Source: Pseudomonadota bacterium
GTDB taxonomy: Bacteria; Pseudomonadota; Alphaproteobacteria; Rhizobiales; Xanthobacteraceae
DNA: 5,979 nucleotides
Assembly: GCA_023390695.1 (NCBI GenBank)
Contig: JAEWCJ010000477.1
Span: 1-5,979 of the forward strand
Reading direction: 5' to 3'
This document shows positions 1-5,330 of this stretch, in pieces (the stretch's first letter is position 1; each line of letters starts with the position of its first letter). Position numbers and translations under genes: made by a program. Below the pieces are notes generated by a model, which had not been told where the DNA came from, ran no database searches, and saw nothing but the letters and a program-made list of their open reading frames with translations.

Positions 1-86
1 CCGGGCTTGTCCCGGCCATCCACGTCCCAATACGCTGGCCAATTGAAAGATGTTCATGCCTCGCCACAAGCGCGGGGATGACGACG
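1..86. repeat. Partial dispersed palindromic repeat, Bradyrhizobiaceae-like
   Basis: The left edge begins with a small perfect hairpin, CCGGG (1-5) and CCCGG (11-15) around CTTGT, followed by GGCCATCCACGTCC. A second block at 54-86 reads TGCCTCGCCACAAGCGCGGG and then GATGACGACG, with imperfect arms CCTCG and CGGGG around the CCACAAGCG core. Both blocks resemble, from memory, the 'CCGGGCTTGACCCGG...ATCCACGTC' and 'CCCGCCACAAGCGCGGGCATGACGAC' halves of dispersed intergenic palindromes in Bradyrhizobium and Rhodopseudomonas. The AT-richer middle (about 29-53) does not fit, so the element is degenerate or two half-elements lie together. The left limit is outside the window. It lies directly upstream of speE and ends about 15 bp before the preferred start. 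The family assignment is inferred; the hairpins are seen directly. Confidence 0.5.
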
Positions 87-101
87 TATTGCGAGGTTGC
101 C

Positions 102-974
102 ATGGCCAACGATCGCTGGATCTCCGAAACCCTGTTCGACGATCTCAGTTTCCGCATGAGCTTCAAGGCGGAGCGGGTGCTTTACGAGACGAAGACCGAA
201 CATCAGGATCTCGTGCTGTTCGAGAACCGGCATTTCGGCAAGGTGCTGATGCTGGACGGCGCGACGCAGGTCACGACCGCCGACGAGTTCGTCTATCACG
301 AGATGATGACGCATGTGCCGATCCTCGCGCATGGCAAGGCGAAGGATGTGCTGATCGTCGGCGGCGGCGATTGCGGCATTGCCGAAGAGGTGCTCAAGCA
401 CAAGTCGGTAAAGCGCCTGGTGCAGGTCGAGATCGACCAGTCGGTGGTGGATTTCTCCAAGGAGCATTTCCCGGAATTCACCGGCCCGGTTCTCGCCGAC
501 AAGCGCTTCGAACTGGTCATCGCCGATGGGATGAAATTCGTCGCCGAGACCGATCGGCAATTCGATGTCGTGATCGTGGATTCGACGGATCCGCAAGGGC
601 CGGGCGCGGTGCTGTTCTCGGAAGAATTCTATGCCGGCGTGAAGCGCTGCCTGAAGCCGGGCGGCGTGCTGGTGACGCAGAATGGCGTGCCGTTCTTCCA
701 GCCGGAGGAGCTGACCGCCAGCATCCGGAAATTCCGCAAGTTGTGGGCGGACGGCTCCTGCTATGTCGCGGCGATCCCGACCTATATCGGCGGTCACATG
801 ACCATGGGCTGGGCGACCGACGATACCAAGCTGCGGCAGCATTCGGTGCGGATGATCGCGCAACGCTATGCGCGCGCCGGCAGTTTCAGCACCCGTTACT
901 GGACGCCGGAGGTGCATGTCGCGGCCTTCGCGCTGCCGCGTTTCATCGCCGAGCATGTGGCGTCGGCGAAATAA
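102..974 (+). CDS. speE: Spermidine synthase (polyamine aminopropyltransferase)
   Basis: Transfers the aminopropyl group from decarboxylated S-adenosylmethionine to putrescine, giving spermidine and methylthioadenosine in the cytoplasm. The 290-residue product matches the usual length (about 280-290). It has an N-terminal beta domain (about 1-75, with YHEMMTHVP at 65-73) and a Rossmann-like methyltransferase fold. Visible motifs are VLIVGGGDCG (83-92), the ribose-binding VEID (109-112), ADG (141-143), the catalytic DSTDPQGP (160-167, D160 and D163), LKPGG (184-188) and PTYIGG (226-231). The second glycine after GGGD is Cys91 here, where GGGDGG or GGGDGA is usual. The start at 102 is chosen because GAGG at 93-96 lies 5 nt upstream. 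The in-frame ATG at 78 would add eight residues, lacks a spaced Shine-Dalgarno and lies in repeat-like sequence. A speD partner is not in the window and could lie to the left. Confidence 0.95.
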   Translation: MANDRWISETLFDDLSFRMSFKAERVLYETKTEHQDLVLFENRHFGKVLMLDGATQVTTADEFVYHEMMTHVPILAHGKAKDVLIVGGGDCGIAEEVLKHKSVKRLVQVEIDQSVVDFSKEHFPEFTGPVLADKRFELVIADGMKFVAETDRQFDVVIVDSTDPQGPGAVLFSEEFYAGVKRCLKPGGVLVTQNGVPFFQPEELTASIRKFRKLWADGSCYVAAIPTYIGGHMTMGWATDDTKLRQHSVRMIAQRYARAGSFSTRYWTPEVHVAAFALPRFIAEHVASAK

Positions 975-979
975 CGCCG

Positions 980-1192
980 TCATTCCCAGAAACGCCTGTT
1001 CGCTTCGCGCTCGGCCTCACCGCGGCTGACGCCGATGTCGCGGAGCAGATGATCGTCGAGCCGCGCCAGGCTGCGCCTTTGTGCCTGGCGGCAGGCCTGG
1101 GCGGTATACCAGGCGACCCAGGTGCTGAGCCGCCGGCTGATGGCCGCGAACGGCGCCAGGCCGTGCAAGAACCGCGCTCCGGTTCCGGTCAT
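980..1192 (-). CDS. DUF1127 small arginine-rich protein
   Basis: A 70-residue basic protein whose C-terminal part (about 38-70) is a clear DUF1127 domain: RRSLARLDDHLLRDIGVSRG followed by EAEREANRRFWE. The conserved L-x-x-L-D-D-x-L-L-R-D-I-G-x-S-R core and the terminal F-W are present. The first 35 residues are a hydrophobic/basic helix-like segment (ISRRLSTWVAWYTAQACRQA) of the kind seen in longer DUF1127 proteins. Proteins of this family have been tied to RNA binding and to phosphate or carbon metabolism in alphaproteobacteria; nothing here shows which role applies. An ATG at 1213 is in frame, but AGGAGG (complement of 1198-1203) sits 5 nt before the ATG at 1192, so the shorter form is preferred. 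The stop lies 5 bp from the speE stop (convergent), and the 5' end faces the ArsR regulator. Confidence 0.88.
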   Translation of the reverse strand: MTGTGARFLHGLAPFAAISRRLSTWVAWYTAQACRQAQRRSLARLDDHLLRDIGVSRGEAEREANRRFWE

Positions 1193-1311
1193 GACGACCT
1201 CCTGCTGGATCATGTCCGGGACCGTTTAGCCGTTGCGGGACGGTGCATGTTTCGGCCGGCGCCGAAACGATCCGGCTTGCGATTGCCGCGTTCCGTGCTC
1301 AGATTCCGTGC
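1193..1311. promoter_or_regulatory. Divergent promoter region between DUF1127 and arsR-type genes
   Basis: These 119 bp separate two divergent start codons and must hold both promoters. On the minus strand a strong AGGAGG serves DUF1127. On the plus strand no Shine-Dalgarno is evident before 1312. A weak -35/-10-like pair, TTGCGA (1277-1282) and TCAGAT (1299-1304) with a 16-nt spacer, lies so near the ATG that the message would be almost leaderless; this is speculative. The region also holds an 8+4+8 inverted repeat (1249-1268) and a looser ACCGT (1221-1225)/ACGGT (1240-1244) pair. Confidence 0.55.
1249..1268. promoter_or_regulatory. Perfect inverted repeat, candidate ArsR operator
   Basis: Arms GTTTCGGC (1249-1256) and GCCGAAAC (1261-1268) are exact reverse complements around a CGGC spacer. 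The site is 43 bp upstream of the ArsR-type start and 56 bp from the DUF1127 start, in the shared intergenic region. ArsR/SmtB repressors bind as dimers to imperfect or perfect inverted repeats over their own promoters, so an operator for the adjacent regulator is the simplest reading. A 5' UTR hairpin is the alternative. Binding is not shown by sequence. Confidence 0.5.
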
Positions 1312-1995
1312 ATGACCGCTCACAACCAGCTCGCCATTGTCGCGGCCTGTGCCGGCGATCCGGCGCGCGCGAACATGCTGTCGCTGCTGATGGATGGCCG
1401 CGCCCGCACCGCCGGCGAATTGTCAGCCGCAGCGCATATCATGCCGCAGACCACCAGCGGGCATCTTGCACGCATGGTCGATGCCGGCTTGCTGGTGGTC
1501 GCGCAACAGGGCCGTCATCGATATTACCGTCTGGCGTCGGCGCAGGTCGGGCAAATGCTGGAGGGCATGATGGTGGTGGCCGCCGCCGATCCGGCAGCCC
1601 GTCGCTTCGGGCCGCGCGACGCGGCGATGCGCTTTGCCCGCACCTGCTACGATCATCTGGCCGGGCAGCTCGCCATCGCCATTGCCGACCGGCTGGTCGA
1701 GGCGGGATATCTCGTGCTTGCCGACGACGGAGGCGAGATCACCGATGCCGGGCGCGGGTTCTTTGGAAGACAGGGCATCGATTTGGACGTGCAGCCGCAT
1801 CGGGCCTTCTGCCGGCCCTGTCTCGACTGGAGTGAGCGGCGTTATCATCTGGCGGGGACGCTGGGTGCACGGCTCAAACATTCGTTCTTCGAGCGTGGCT
1901 GGATCAGTCAGCAGAATGGGCGCCGGACGGTCGAAGTGACGGCGCTCGGCCGCAGACACATCCGCAACGCTTACGGAGTCACGCTTCCGGTCTGA
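1312..1995 (+). CDS. ArsR/SmtB-type winged-helix transcriptional regulator
   Basis: A 227-residue DNA-binding protein with an N-terminal ArsR-type winged helix (about 6-75). It starts LAIVAACAGDPARANMLSLL, continues with a helix-turn-helix whose recognition helix is around 45-59 (PQTTSGHLARMVDAG), and has the wing LLVVAQQGRHRYYRL (60-74). The C-terminal half (about 100-222) is the extension seen in a subgroup of large ArsR proteins: GPRDAAMRFARTCYDHLAG, a basic/hydrophobic core, then FCRPCLDWSERRYHLAG (166-182). That gives a Cys167-x-x-Cys170 pair, with further cysteines at 13 and 112. The classic metal-box motif ELCVCDL is absent, so the inducer is unknown. The start at 1312 matches the family N-terminus. 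An in-frame ATG at 1243 would put the inverted repeat at 1249-1268 inside the gene. The gene is divergent from DUF1127, which it may control together with itself. Confidence 0.88.
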   Translation: MTAHNQLAIVAACAGDPARANMLSLLMDGRARTAGELSAAAHIMPQTTSGHLARMVDAGLLVVAQQGRHRYYRLASAQVGQMLEGMMVVAAADPAARRFGPRDAAMRFARTCYDHLAGQLAIAIADRLVEAGYLVLADDGGEITDAGRGFFGRQGIDLDVQPHRAFCRPCLDWSERRYHLAGTLGARLKHSFFERGWISQQNGRRTVEVTALGRRHIRNAYGVTLPV

Positions 1996-2036
1996 TCGGG
2001 TCATGCTGCCGGTGCACATACAGGCGAGCGCTACGG

Positions 2037-2053
2037 GGCCGAGCAGCGCGGCC
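2037..2053 (+). terminator. Weak stem-loop after the ArsR-type gene
   Basis: GGCCG (2037-2041) and CGGCC (2049-2053) form a 5-bp stem with a 7-nt loop, followed by TGTTTAGACTTTGC. The stem begins 41 bp after the ArsR-type stop. The T content downstream is interrupted, so this is at best a weak intrinsic terminator. Confidence 0.25.
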
Positions 2054-2122
2054 TGTTTAGACTTTGCTTACCATGCCATGAATTCGCCGCGAACTGCGGC
2101 CCTTTCGACCCACACCCGGGCA

Positions 2123-2136
2123 CCTGTTTAAACAGG
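2123..2136. promoter_or_regulatory. Perfect 14-bp palindrome upstream of the CSS-EAL gene
   Basis: CCTGTTTAAACAGG is a perfect palindrome ending 31 bp before the proposed start of the phosphodiesterase. Extended by CC on the right, its right half is the reverse complement of GGCCTGTTTA, which occurs directly at 2050-2059, about 70 bp upstream. One full site plus a matching half-site in a 172-bp promoter gap is a pattern expected of a dimeric regulator's operator. No known consensus is assigned. Confidence 0.45.
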
Positions 2137-2167
2137 CCTTTACGAGCGCACGGCACTTTGGGGTGTC

Positions 2168-3829
2168 TTGGGCAGGACTGCGTTCTTTGTGCGTTTGTTG
2201 TCGAAAAAGCTGATCGCCGCGGCGGCGGGTATCCTGATTGCAGGGATACCGATGGTGTTGTTCAATTATTGGTTGAACAACCTCATCCTCACGCAAACGC
2301 GGGACGACGTCGATTCAACTGCGCGCCGCAGCATAACCCTGGCGGAGCGGCAGATCGGCCAGGCTATGGGCCTGCTGGATCAGCTTGCGAATAGCGGCGT
2401 CGCCACCTGCAGCGAAGAGCATATCGCCGAATTGCGCCGGGCCAATCTGCATGCCAGCGGTATCACCGAATTCTCGATCATCGATCAGGCCGGGCGGACT
2501 CTTTGCAGCGATCTCGGCATCGCCTTGCGCCATCGCATCGTGCTGACGACCGCGCCGGTTGCCGACAGCACGATGGTCATGGACGTGATGGCGCTCGACG
2601 ACAAGCCGCAGCGAATGCTGCGCATCCGCCGTCCGATCGGAGCCAACAGCATCGCCGCTCTCATCCCCGGGGATCTGCTGATCACCAAGATCTCGACGCA
2701 GGGCGGGCTGTTGCTGAATGCGCATGGGCGTATCGCCACCGCCGACGGCACCGTCCTGGCGACCGTGGGGCCGGTGACGGAATTCGGCAATCCGTTCGAC
2801 TCGCTCGTGGTCAGCACGCTGGCGTCGAAGCGTTTTGGAATCAATGTGACGATGACGCGCCCCAGCTCAATGCTGTCGCGCGGTCAGGAAGAAATCCGCT
2901 TTCTGGGATCGATGGTGAACGGCGTGATCGCCGTGGCGTTGCTGTCCATCGGCATTCTCGTGCCCTGGCGGCAGCGCAAGAATCCGGTCGCCGAGATCGA
3001 GCGCGCGCTCAAGGCCGGGGAATTCGTGCCGTATTATCAGCCGGTGGTCGATATCACGACCGGCCGGCTGCGCGGATGCGAGGTGCTGATGCGCTGGCGC
3101 AAGGCGGATGGCACGATCGTTCCGCCGGCGGCCTTCATTCCGCTCGCGGAATCGAGCGGGCTGATCATGGAGATGACCCGGAGCCTGATGCGGAAAGTCG
3201 CGCAGGAACTCGGCCCGGTCAGCGAGATACGGCCGACCCTGCGCATCGGGTTCAATCTGGCGGCGGAGCATTTCAGCAATGACAGCATTGTCGAGGATGT
3301 CCGCAAAATCTTCGAGCATTCGCAGGTCAAGCTCACCCAGATCGTTCTGGAGGTCACCGAGCGGCAGCCGCTCGACGATCTCGGTCAGGCCCGCCGCGTG
3401 ATCGGCGCCCTGCAGGATTTGGGCGTCAGGATCGCCATCGACGATATCGGCGCCGGTCATAGTGGTCTTTCCTATATCCTCAAGCTGGGCGTGGACATCA
3501 TCAAGATCGACAAGATGTTCGTCGATGCCCTGGGCACCGAAAGCAGTTCGACGGCAATCATCGAGACGCTGGTCGAGCTTGCGCGCAACATGGATATCGA
3601 GATCATTGCCGAGGGCGTGGAGACGTTCGAGCAGGTCATCGCGCTGCGTGAGCACGGCATCCAGGCGGTGCAGGGCTATGTCTTCGCGCCGCCCTTGCCC
3701 GGCGCCTCGTTCCTGCGTCTGCTGGAAGCGACCGATCATCAATCGGACGAAAGCGGCGAGCAGGCACCGGCCGCGGCGCCCTTCGGATTCGGGTATCTGT
3801 CGTCGCGGCGCCGCGCGCATGCGGCGTGA
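2168..3829 (+). CDS. Membrane-anchored CSS-motif EAL cyclic-di-GMP phosphodiesterase
   Basis: Predicted to hydrolyse cyclic di-GMP to pGpG in the cytoplasm under control of a periplasmic sensor. Order in 553 residues: transmembrane segment 1 (about 15-40); a periplasmic CSS-type domain (about 41-245) with Cys81-Ser-Glu and Cys113-Ser-Asp; transmembrane segment 2 (about 247-267); and an EAL domain (about 275-520). Catalytic residues are retained: Glu305 in EVL, Asn363 (FNLAAEHF), Glu395 (LEVTER), Asp425-Asp426 (IDDIGAG), Lys446 (IIKIDK), Glu482 (IIAEGVET) and Gln502 (VQGYVF), so it should be active. There is no GGDEF domain. In E. coli CSS-EAL proteins the paired cysteines form a DsbA-dependent disulfide that lowers activity; similar redox control is inferred here. 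The C-terminal tail (about 522-553) is unstructured and ends in an arginine-rich stretch. The start is uncertain: TTG at 2168 or GTG at 2189 (codon 8), with no ATG before the first membrane helix. Confidence 0.92.
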   Translation: MGRTAFFVRLLSKKLIAAAAGILIAGIPMVLFNYWLNNLILTQTRDDVDSTARRSITLAERQIGQAMGLLDQLANSGVATCSEEHIAELRRANLHASGITEFSIIDQAGRTLCSDLGIALRHRIVLTTAPVADSTMVMDVMALDDKPQRMLRIRRPIGANSIAALIPGDLLITKISTQGGLLLNAHGRIATADGTVLATVGPVTEFGNPFDSLVVSTLASKRFGINVTMTRPSSMLSRGQEEIRFLGSMVNGVIAVALLSIGILVPWRQRKNPVAEIERALKAGEFVPYYQPVVDITTGRLRGCEVLMRWRKADGTIVPPAAFIPLAESSGLIMEMTRSLMRKVAQELGPVSEIRPTLRIGFNLAAEHFSNDSIVEDVRKIFEHSQVKLTQIVLEVTERQPLDDLGQARRVIGALQDLGVRIAIDDIGAGHSGLSYILKLGVDIIKIDKMFVDALGTESSSTAIIETLVELARNMDIEIIAEGVETFEQVIALREHGIQAVQGYVFAPPLPGASFLRLLEATDHQSDESGEQAPAAAPFGFGYLSSRRRAHAA

Positions 3830-3990
3830 ATGCGGCCCGGCCGAGCTGGTCCTCCGGCCATTGCGGTGGAGCAGGGAGCCTGCGGCCCTTGCGCCCTGGA
3901 TTGCCTCATGTTTGCCATCGGCATCGCGCAGAAAGACGCCATAAATTCAGTCATTGACGTCATTGACTTGGCAACATTGGCATTGGCCGC
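3830..3990. other. Intergenic gap with hairpins and a 9-bp tandem repeat
   Basis: This 161-bp gap has no convincing gene. Two hairpins follow the EAL stop: GGCCGAG/CTCCGGCC (3839-3859, one bulged C) and a perfect GCAGG-GAG-CCTGC (3872-3884). Neither has a T-run, so termination here is uncertain and might be Rho-dependent. Nearer the next gene lies the tandem repeat TCATTGACG/TCATTGACT (3951-3968), whose junction makes the palindrome TGACGTCA (3955-3962). Confidence 0.45.
3951..3968. repeat. 9-bp tandem repeat upstream of the cupin-like gene
   Basis: TCATTGACG (3951-3959) is followed at once by TCATTGACT (3960-3968), 8 of 9 identical. Each copy contains TTGAC, a -35-like pentamer, and ends 22-31 bp before the ATG at 3991. 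No good -10 box is seen at the right distance. It could be a tandem activator site or chance. Confidence 0.35.
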
Positions 3991-4449
3991 ATGATGAAAG
4001 CCGTTTTGCTTGGCGCATGTTTGCTGGCGCTGACCGTGCCCGCGGCGGCGCAGAATGCGCGTCCGGCCGAGCCGGAAAACGGGCCCAAGCTGCTGGAAAA
4101 CGAGCAGATCAAGGTGCGGGAATTACGCCTCAAGGCCGGCGCCAGGACTCCGAGCCAGACATTGCCGAACACATTTCTGTATGCATTGAGCGACGGCGAA
4201 CTGGTATTTGCTCCGCCGGGCCGAACCCCTTACGAACTGTCCTTCAAGGCGGGCGAAGCGCTCTGGCTTTCGGCTCAGCAGGCCACGATTGCGAATGAAT
4301 CGGATAAGGATATTCGTGCCTTGCTGGTCGAAATCAAGCAGCGGCCGGTGGCTGCCGGTGCCAAGGCAAGGGGAGCCGGCAAAGGAGCGAAGGGAGCGAA
4401 AGGCAAGGCAGGCGGCAAGCCCGCCAAACCCGCAGCGAAGAAGAAATGA
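3991..4449 (+). CDS. Secreted cupin-like protein with Lys/Gly/Ala-rich tail
   Basis: A 152-residue protein with a Sec signal peptide (MMK then a hydrophobic core to about 17, cleavage probably after AAA at 18-20, before QN). The mature part (about 33-117) fits a single cupin-type beta barrel: LLENEQIKVRELRLKAGA (35-52), LPNTFLYALSDGELVF (58-73), LSFKAGEALWLSA (83-95) and RALLVEIKQ (109-117). In related small cupins the segment after 'LKAGA' carries metal-binding histidines (of the form M-H-S-H-P). Here it reads RTPSQTLPN (52-60) and no histidine occurs anywhere in the protein, so a metal enzyme is unlikely. Residues 118-152 are a very basic low-complexity tail of K-G-A repeats, encoded by 9-bp near-repeats around 4380-4410. 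The start is ATGATG without a visible Shine-Dalgarno, so 3994 is equally possible. A DoxX-like gene follows 54 bp downstream. The function is unknown. Confidence 0.78.
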   Translation: MMKAVLLGACLLALTVPAAAQNARPAEPENGPKLLENEQIKVRELRLKAGARTPSQTLPNTFLYALSDGELVFAPPGRTPYELSFKAGEALWLSAQQATIANESDKDIRALLVEIKQRPVAAGAKARGAGKGAKGAKGKAGGKPAKPAAKKK

Positions 4450-4503
4450 TGCGTTCGCGCGACCGCCGGCCGTACTCAGCCGCTCTCATTCAGGATGATG
4501 GTG

Positions 4504-4971
4504 ATGAAAATACTTTGGATTATCGGCCGGATTGCATTCGTGCTGATTTTCATTTTGTCTGGGGCCCAGAAGCTGCTGGATATTTCCGGAACGTCGGCGA
4601 TGATCGAGAGCAAGCTCGTGGTGCCGCCGATCCTGATCGATCTGGAAACGAAGCTGCAGTCTTTCACCGGCATGCCTCTGCCGAAGCTGCTGGCGATCCT
4701 CGCAGGCCTTGTTGAGATCGGCGGCGGGATCCTCATCGCCGCCAATATCGGAACGCGCGCCGCGGCCGCCGTGCTCATCCTGTTCACGGCGGCGGCGACT
4801 CTGACGTTCCACGATTTCTGGGCGATGACCGGCGCGGATCGCGCCGCCAACCTGATTCAGGCCTTGAAGAACCTGTCCATCATGGGAGCGCTTCTGGTGT
4901 TTTTCGTGCTTGGCTCATGGCGTCCGCTGGCCGGCGGCTACCGTGACAGAGAATCCAATCTGCGATACTGA
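4504..4971 (+). CDS. DoxX-like family integral membrane protein
   Basis: A 155-residue inner-membrane protein with four predicted transmembrane helices (about 4-25, 61-80, 84-103 and 121-138), the usual DoxX layout. Supporting motifs are the first helix GRIAFVLIFILSGAQKLLD (8-26), the glycine-rich LVEIGGGILI (69-78), HDFW (103-106) and the LIQALKNLSIMGALLVFF stretch (117-134), which matches the Q-x-x-x-F-x-K-N-L-x-x-x-G-G pattern of the family. DoxX relatives have been linked to thiosulfate:quinone oxidoreduction in archaea and to redox or oxidative-stress complexes in bacteria; the role here is not shown. A 30-residue loop lies between helices 1 and 2. ATGs at 4495, 4498 and 4504 are all in frame. 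AGGA at 4492-4495 is well spaced (8 nt) only for 4504. The DUF3551 gene begins 6 bp after the stop, so the two are probably co-transcribed. Confidence 0.85.
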   Translation: MKILWIIGRIAFVLIFILSGAQKLLDISGTSAMIESKLVVPPILIDLETKLQSFTGMPLPKLLAILAGLVEIGGGILIAANIGTRAAAAVLILFTAAATLTFHDFWAMTGADRAANLIQALKNLSIMGALLVFFVLGSWRPLAGGYRDRESNLRY

Positions 4972-4977
4972 GGGCAC

Positions 4978-5271
4978 ATGAAACAGAGAATGACATTATC
5001 GTTGCGGCGTATCGCGGCCCTGACTCTGGGCGCGGTTGCGCTGTCCGGGCTTGCGTTCGTATGCGCTGCGGCGCAGCCCGCGCATGCCTTTTTCAGGAAT
5101 TACAGCGAGGCCTGGTGCGCCCAGATGGGCGACGGCATCGAGGATTGTTCCTATTACACGTGGCAGCAATGCCGTGCGGCAGCCTCGGGCACGGGGAATT
5201 TCTGCTACGCCAATCCGCGTTATATTCCGCAGGAAACCCGCAAGCCGAAACGGAAACCGTATCGCGGCTGA
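4978..5271 (+). CDS. DUF3551 small secreted cysteine protein
   Basis: A 97-residue exported protein. The signal peptide runs from a basic start (MKQRMTLSLRR) through a hydrophobic core to AHA (35-37), so the mature protein probably begins at FFRNYSEAWC. Four cysteines remain in the mature part (47, 57, 65 and 76), in the arrangement W-C ... D-C-x-Y-Y-T-W-Q-Q-C ... G-x-F-C-Y-A-N-P-R-Y. This is the DUF3551 pattern, common and multicopy in Bradyrhizobium and relatives, and suggests two disulfides. The last 14 residues are basic (RKPKRKPYRG at the end). No biochemical role is known to me for the family. The ATG at 4978 has GAGG at 4970-4973 overlapping the DoxX-like stop, which supports translational coupling. 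A GC-rich hairpin follows 6 bp after the stop. Confidence 0.85.
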   Translation: MKQRMTLSLRRIAALTLGAVALSGLAFVCAAAQPAHAFFRNYSEAWCAQMGDGIEDCSYYTWQQCRAAASGTGNFCYANPRYIPQETRKPKRKPYRG

Positions 5272-5277
5272 ACAAAA

Positions 5278-5298
5278 GGGCGGCCAATTGGGCCGCCC
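5278..5298 (-). terminator. Strong GC-rich stem-loop with T-tract on the minus strand
   Basis: GGGCGGCC (5278-5285) and GGCCGCCC (5291-5298) form a perfect 8-bp stem with a 5-nt loop (AATTG). On the plus strand it is preceded by AACAAAA and followed by AAGTTGAT. Read on the minus strand the stem is followed by TTTTGTT, the classic intrinsic terminator form. That points to stopping leftward transcripts from the DHFR-like gene, about 135 bp upstream on that strand. It also lies 6 bp after the DUF3551 stop and may act in both directions, but no plus-strand T-run supports that. Confidence 0.7.
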
Positions 5299-5330
5299 AA
5301 GTTGATACGCCACGCGGGAGGAACCCCTCA

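Noticed and set aside
54..983. 309-codon open frame on the minus strand opposite speE
   Set aside because: It mirrors speE codons in GC-rich DNA, has no recognisable domain and a composition rich in His/Arg typical of antisense shadows.
1243..1311. N-terminal extension of the ArsR-type regulator from the ATG at 1243
   Set aside because: The family begins a few residues before the L-A-x-I-A segment, and the extension would code through the inverted repeat at 1249-1268.
50..1315. 421-codon plus-strand frame across speE, DUF1127 and the regulator leader
   Set aside because: Arg/Gly/Asp-rich frame-shadow composition without domains, crossing three better-supported units.
2867..3820. 317-codon open frame on the minus strand opposite the EAL gene
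   Set aside because: Antisense shadow of a domain with complete catalytic motifs on the other strand; no family resemblance seen.
3000..3829. Degenerate, inactive EAL domain (EVL and DDIGAG variants)
   Set aside because: All metal-binding and catalytic positions are present; EVL and the Phe-to-Ile change occur at positions that tolerate variation.
3955..3962. TGACGTCA, identical to the eukaryotic CRE palindrome
   Set aside because: It arises from the junction of the two tandem 9-mers; no bacterial regulator is implied by this resemblance.
4006..4022. Possible lipoprotein box L-G-A-C in the cupin-like signal peptide
   Set aside because: The Cys at residue 10 comes too early for a normal lipoprotein hydrophobic core, and a good A-A-A cleavage site follows at 18-20.
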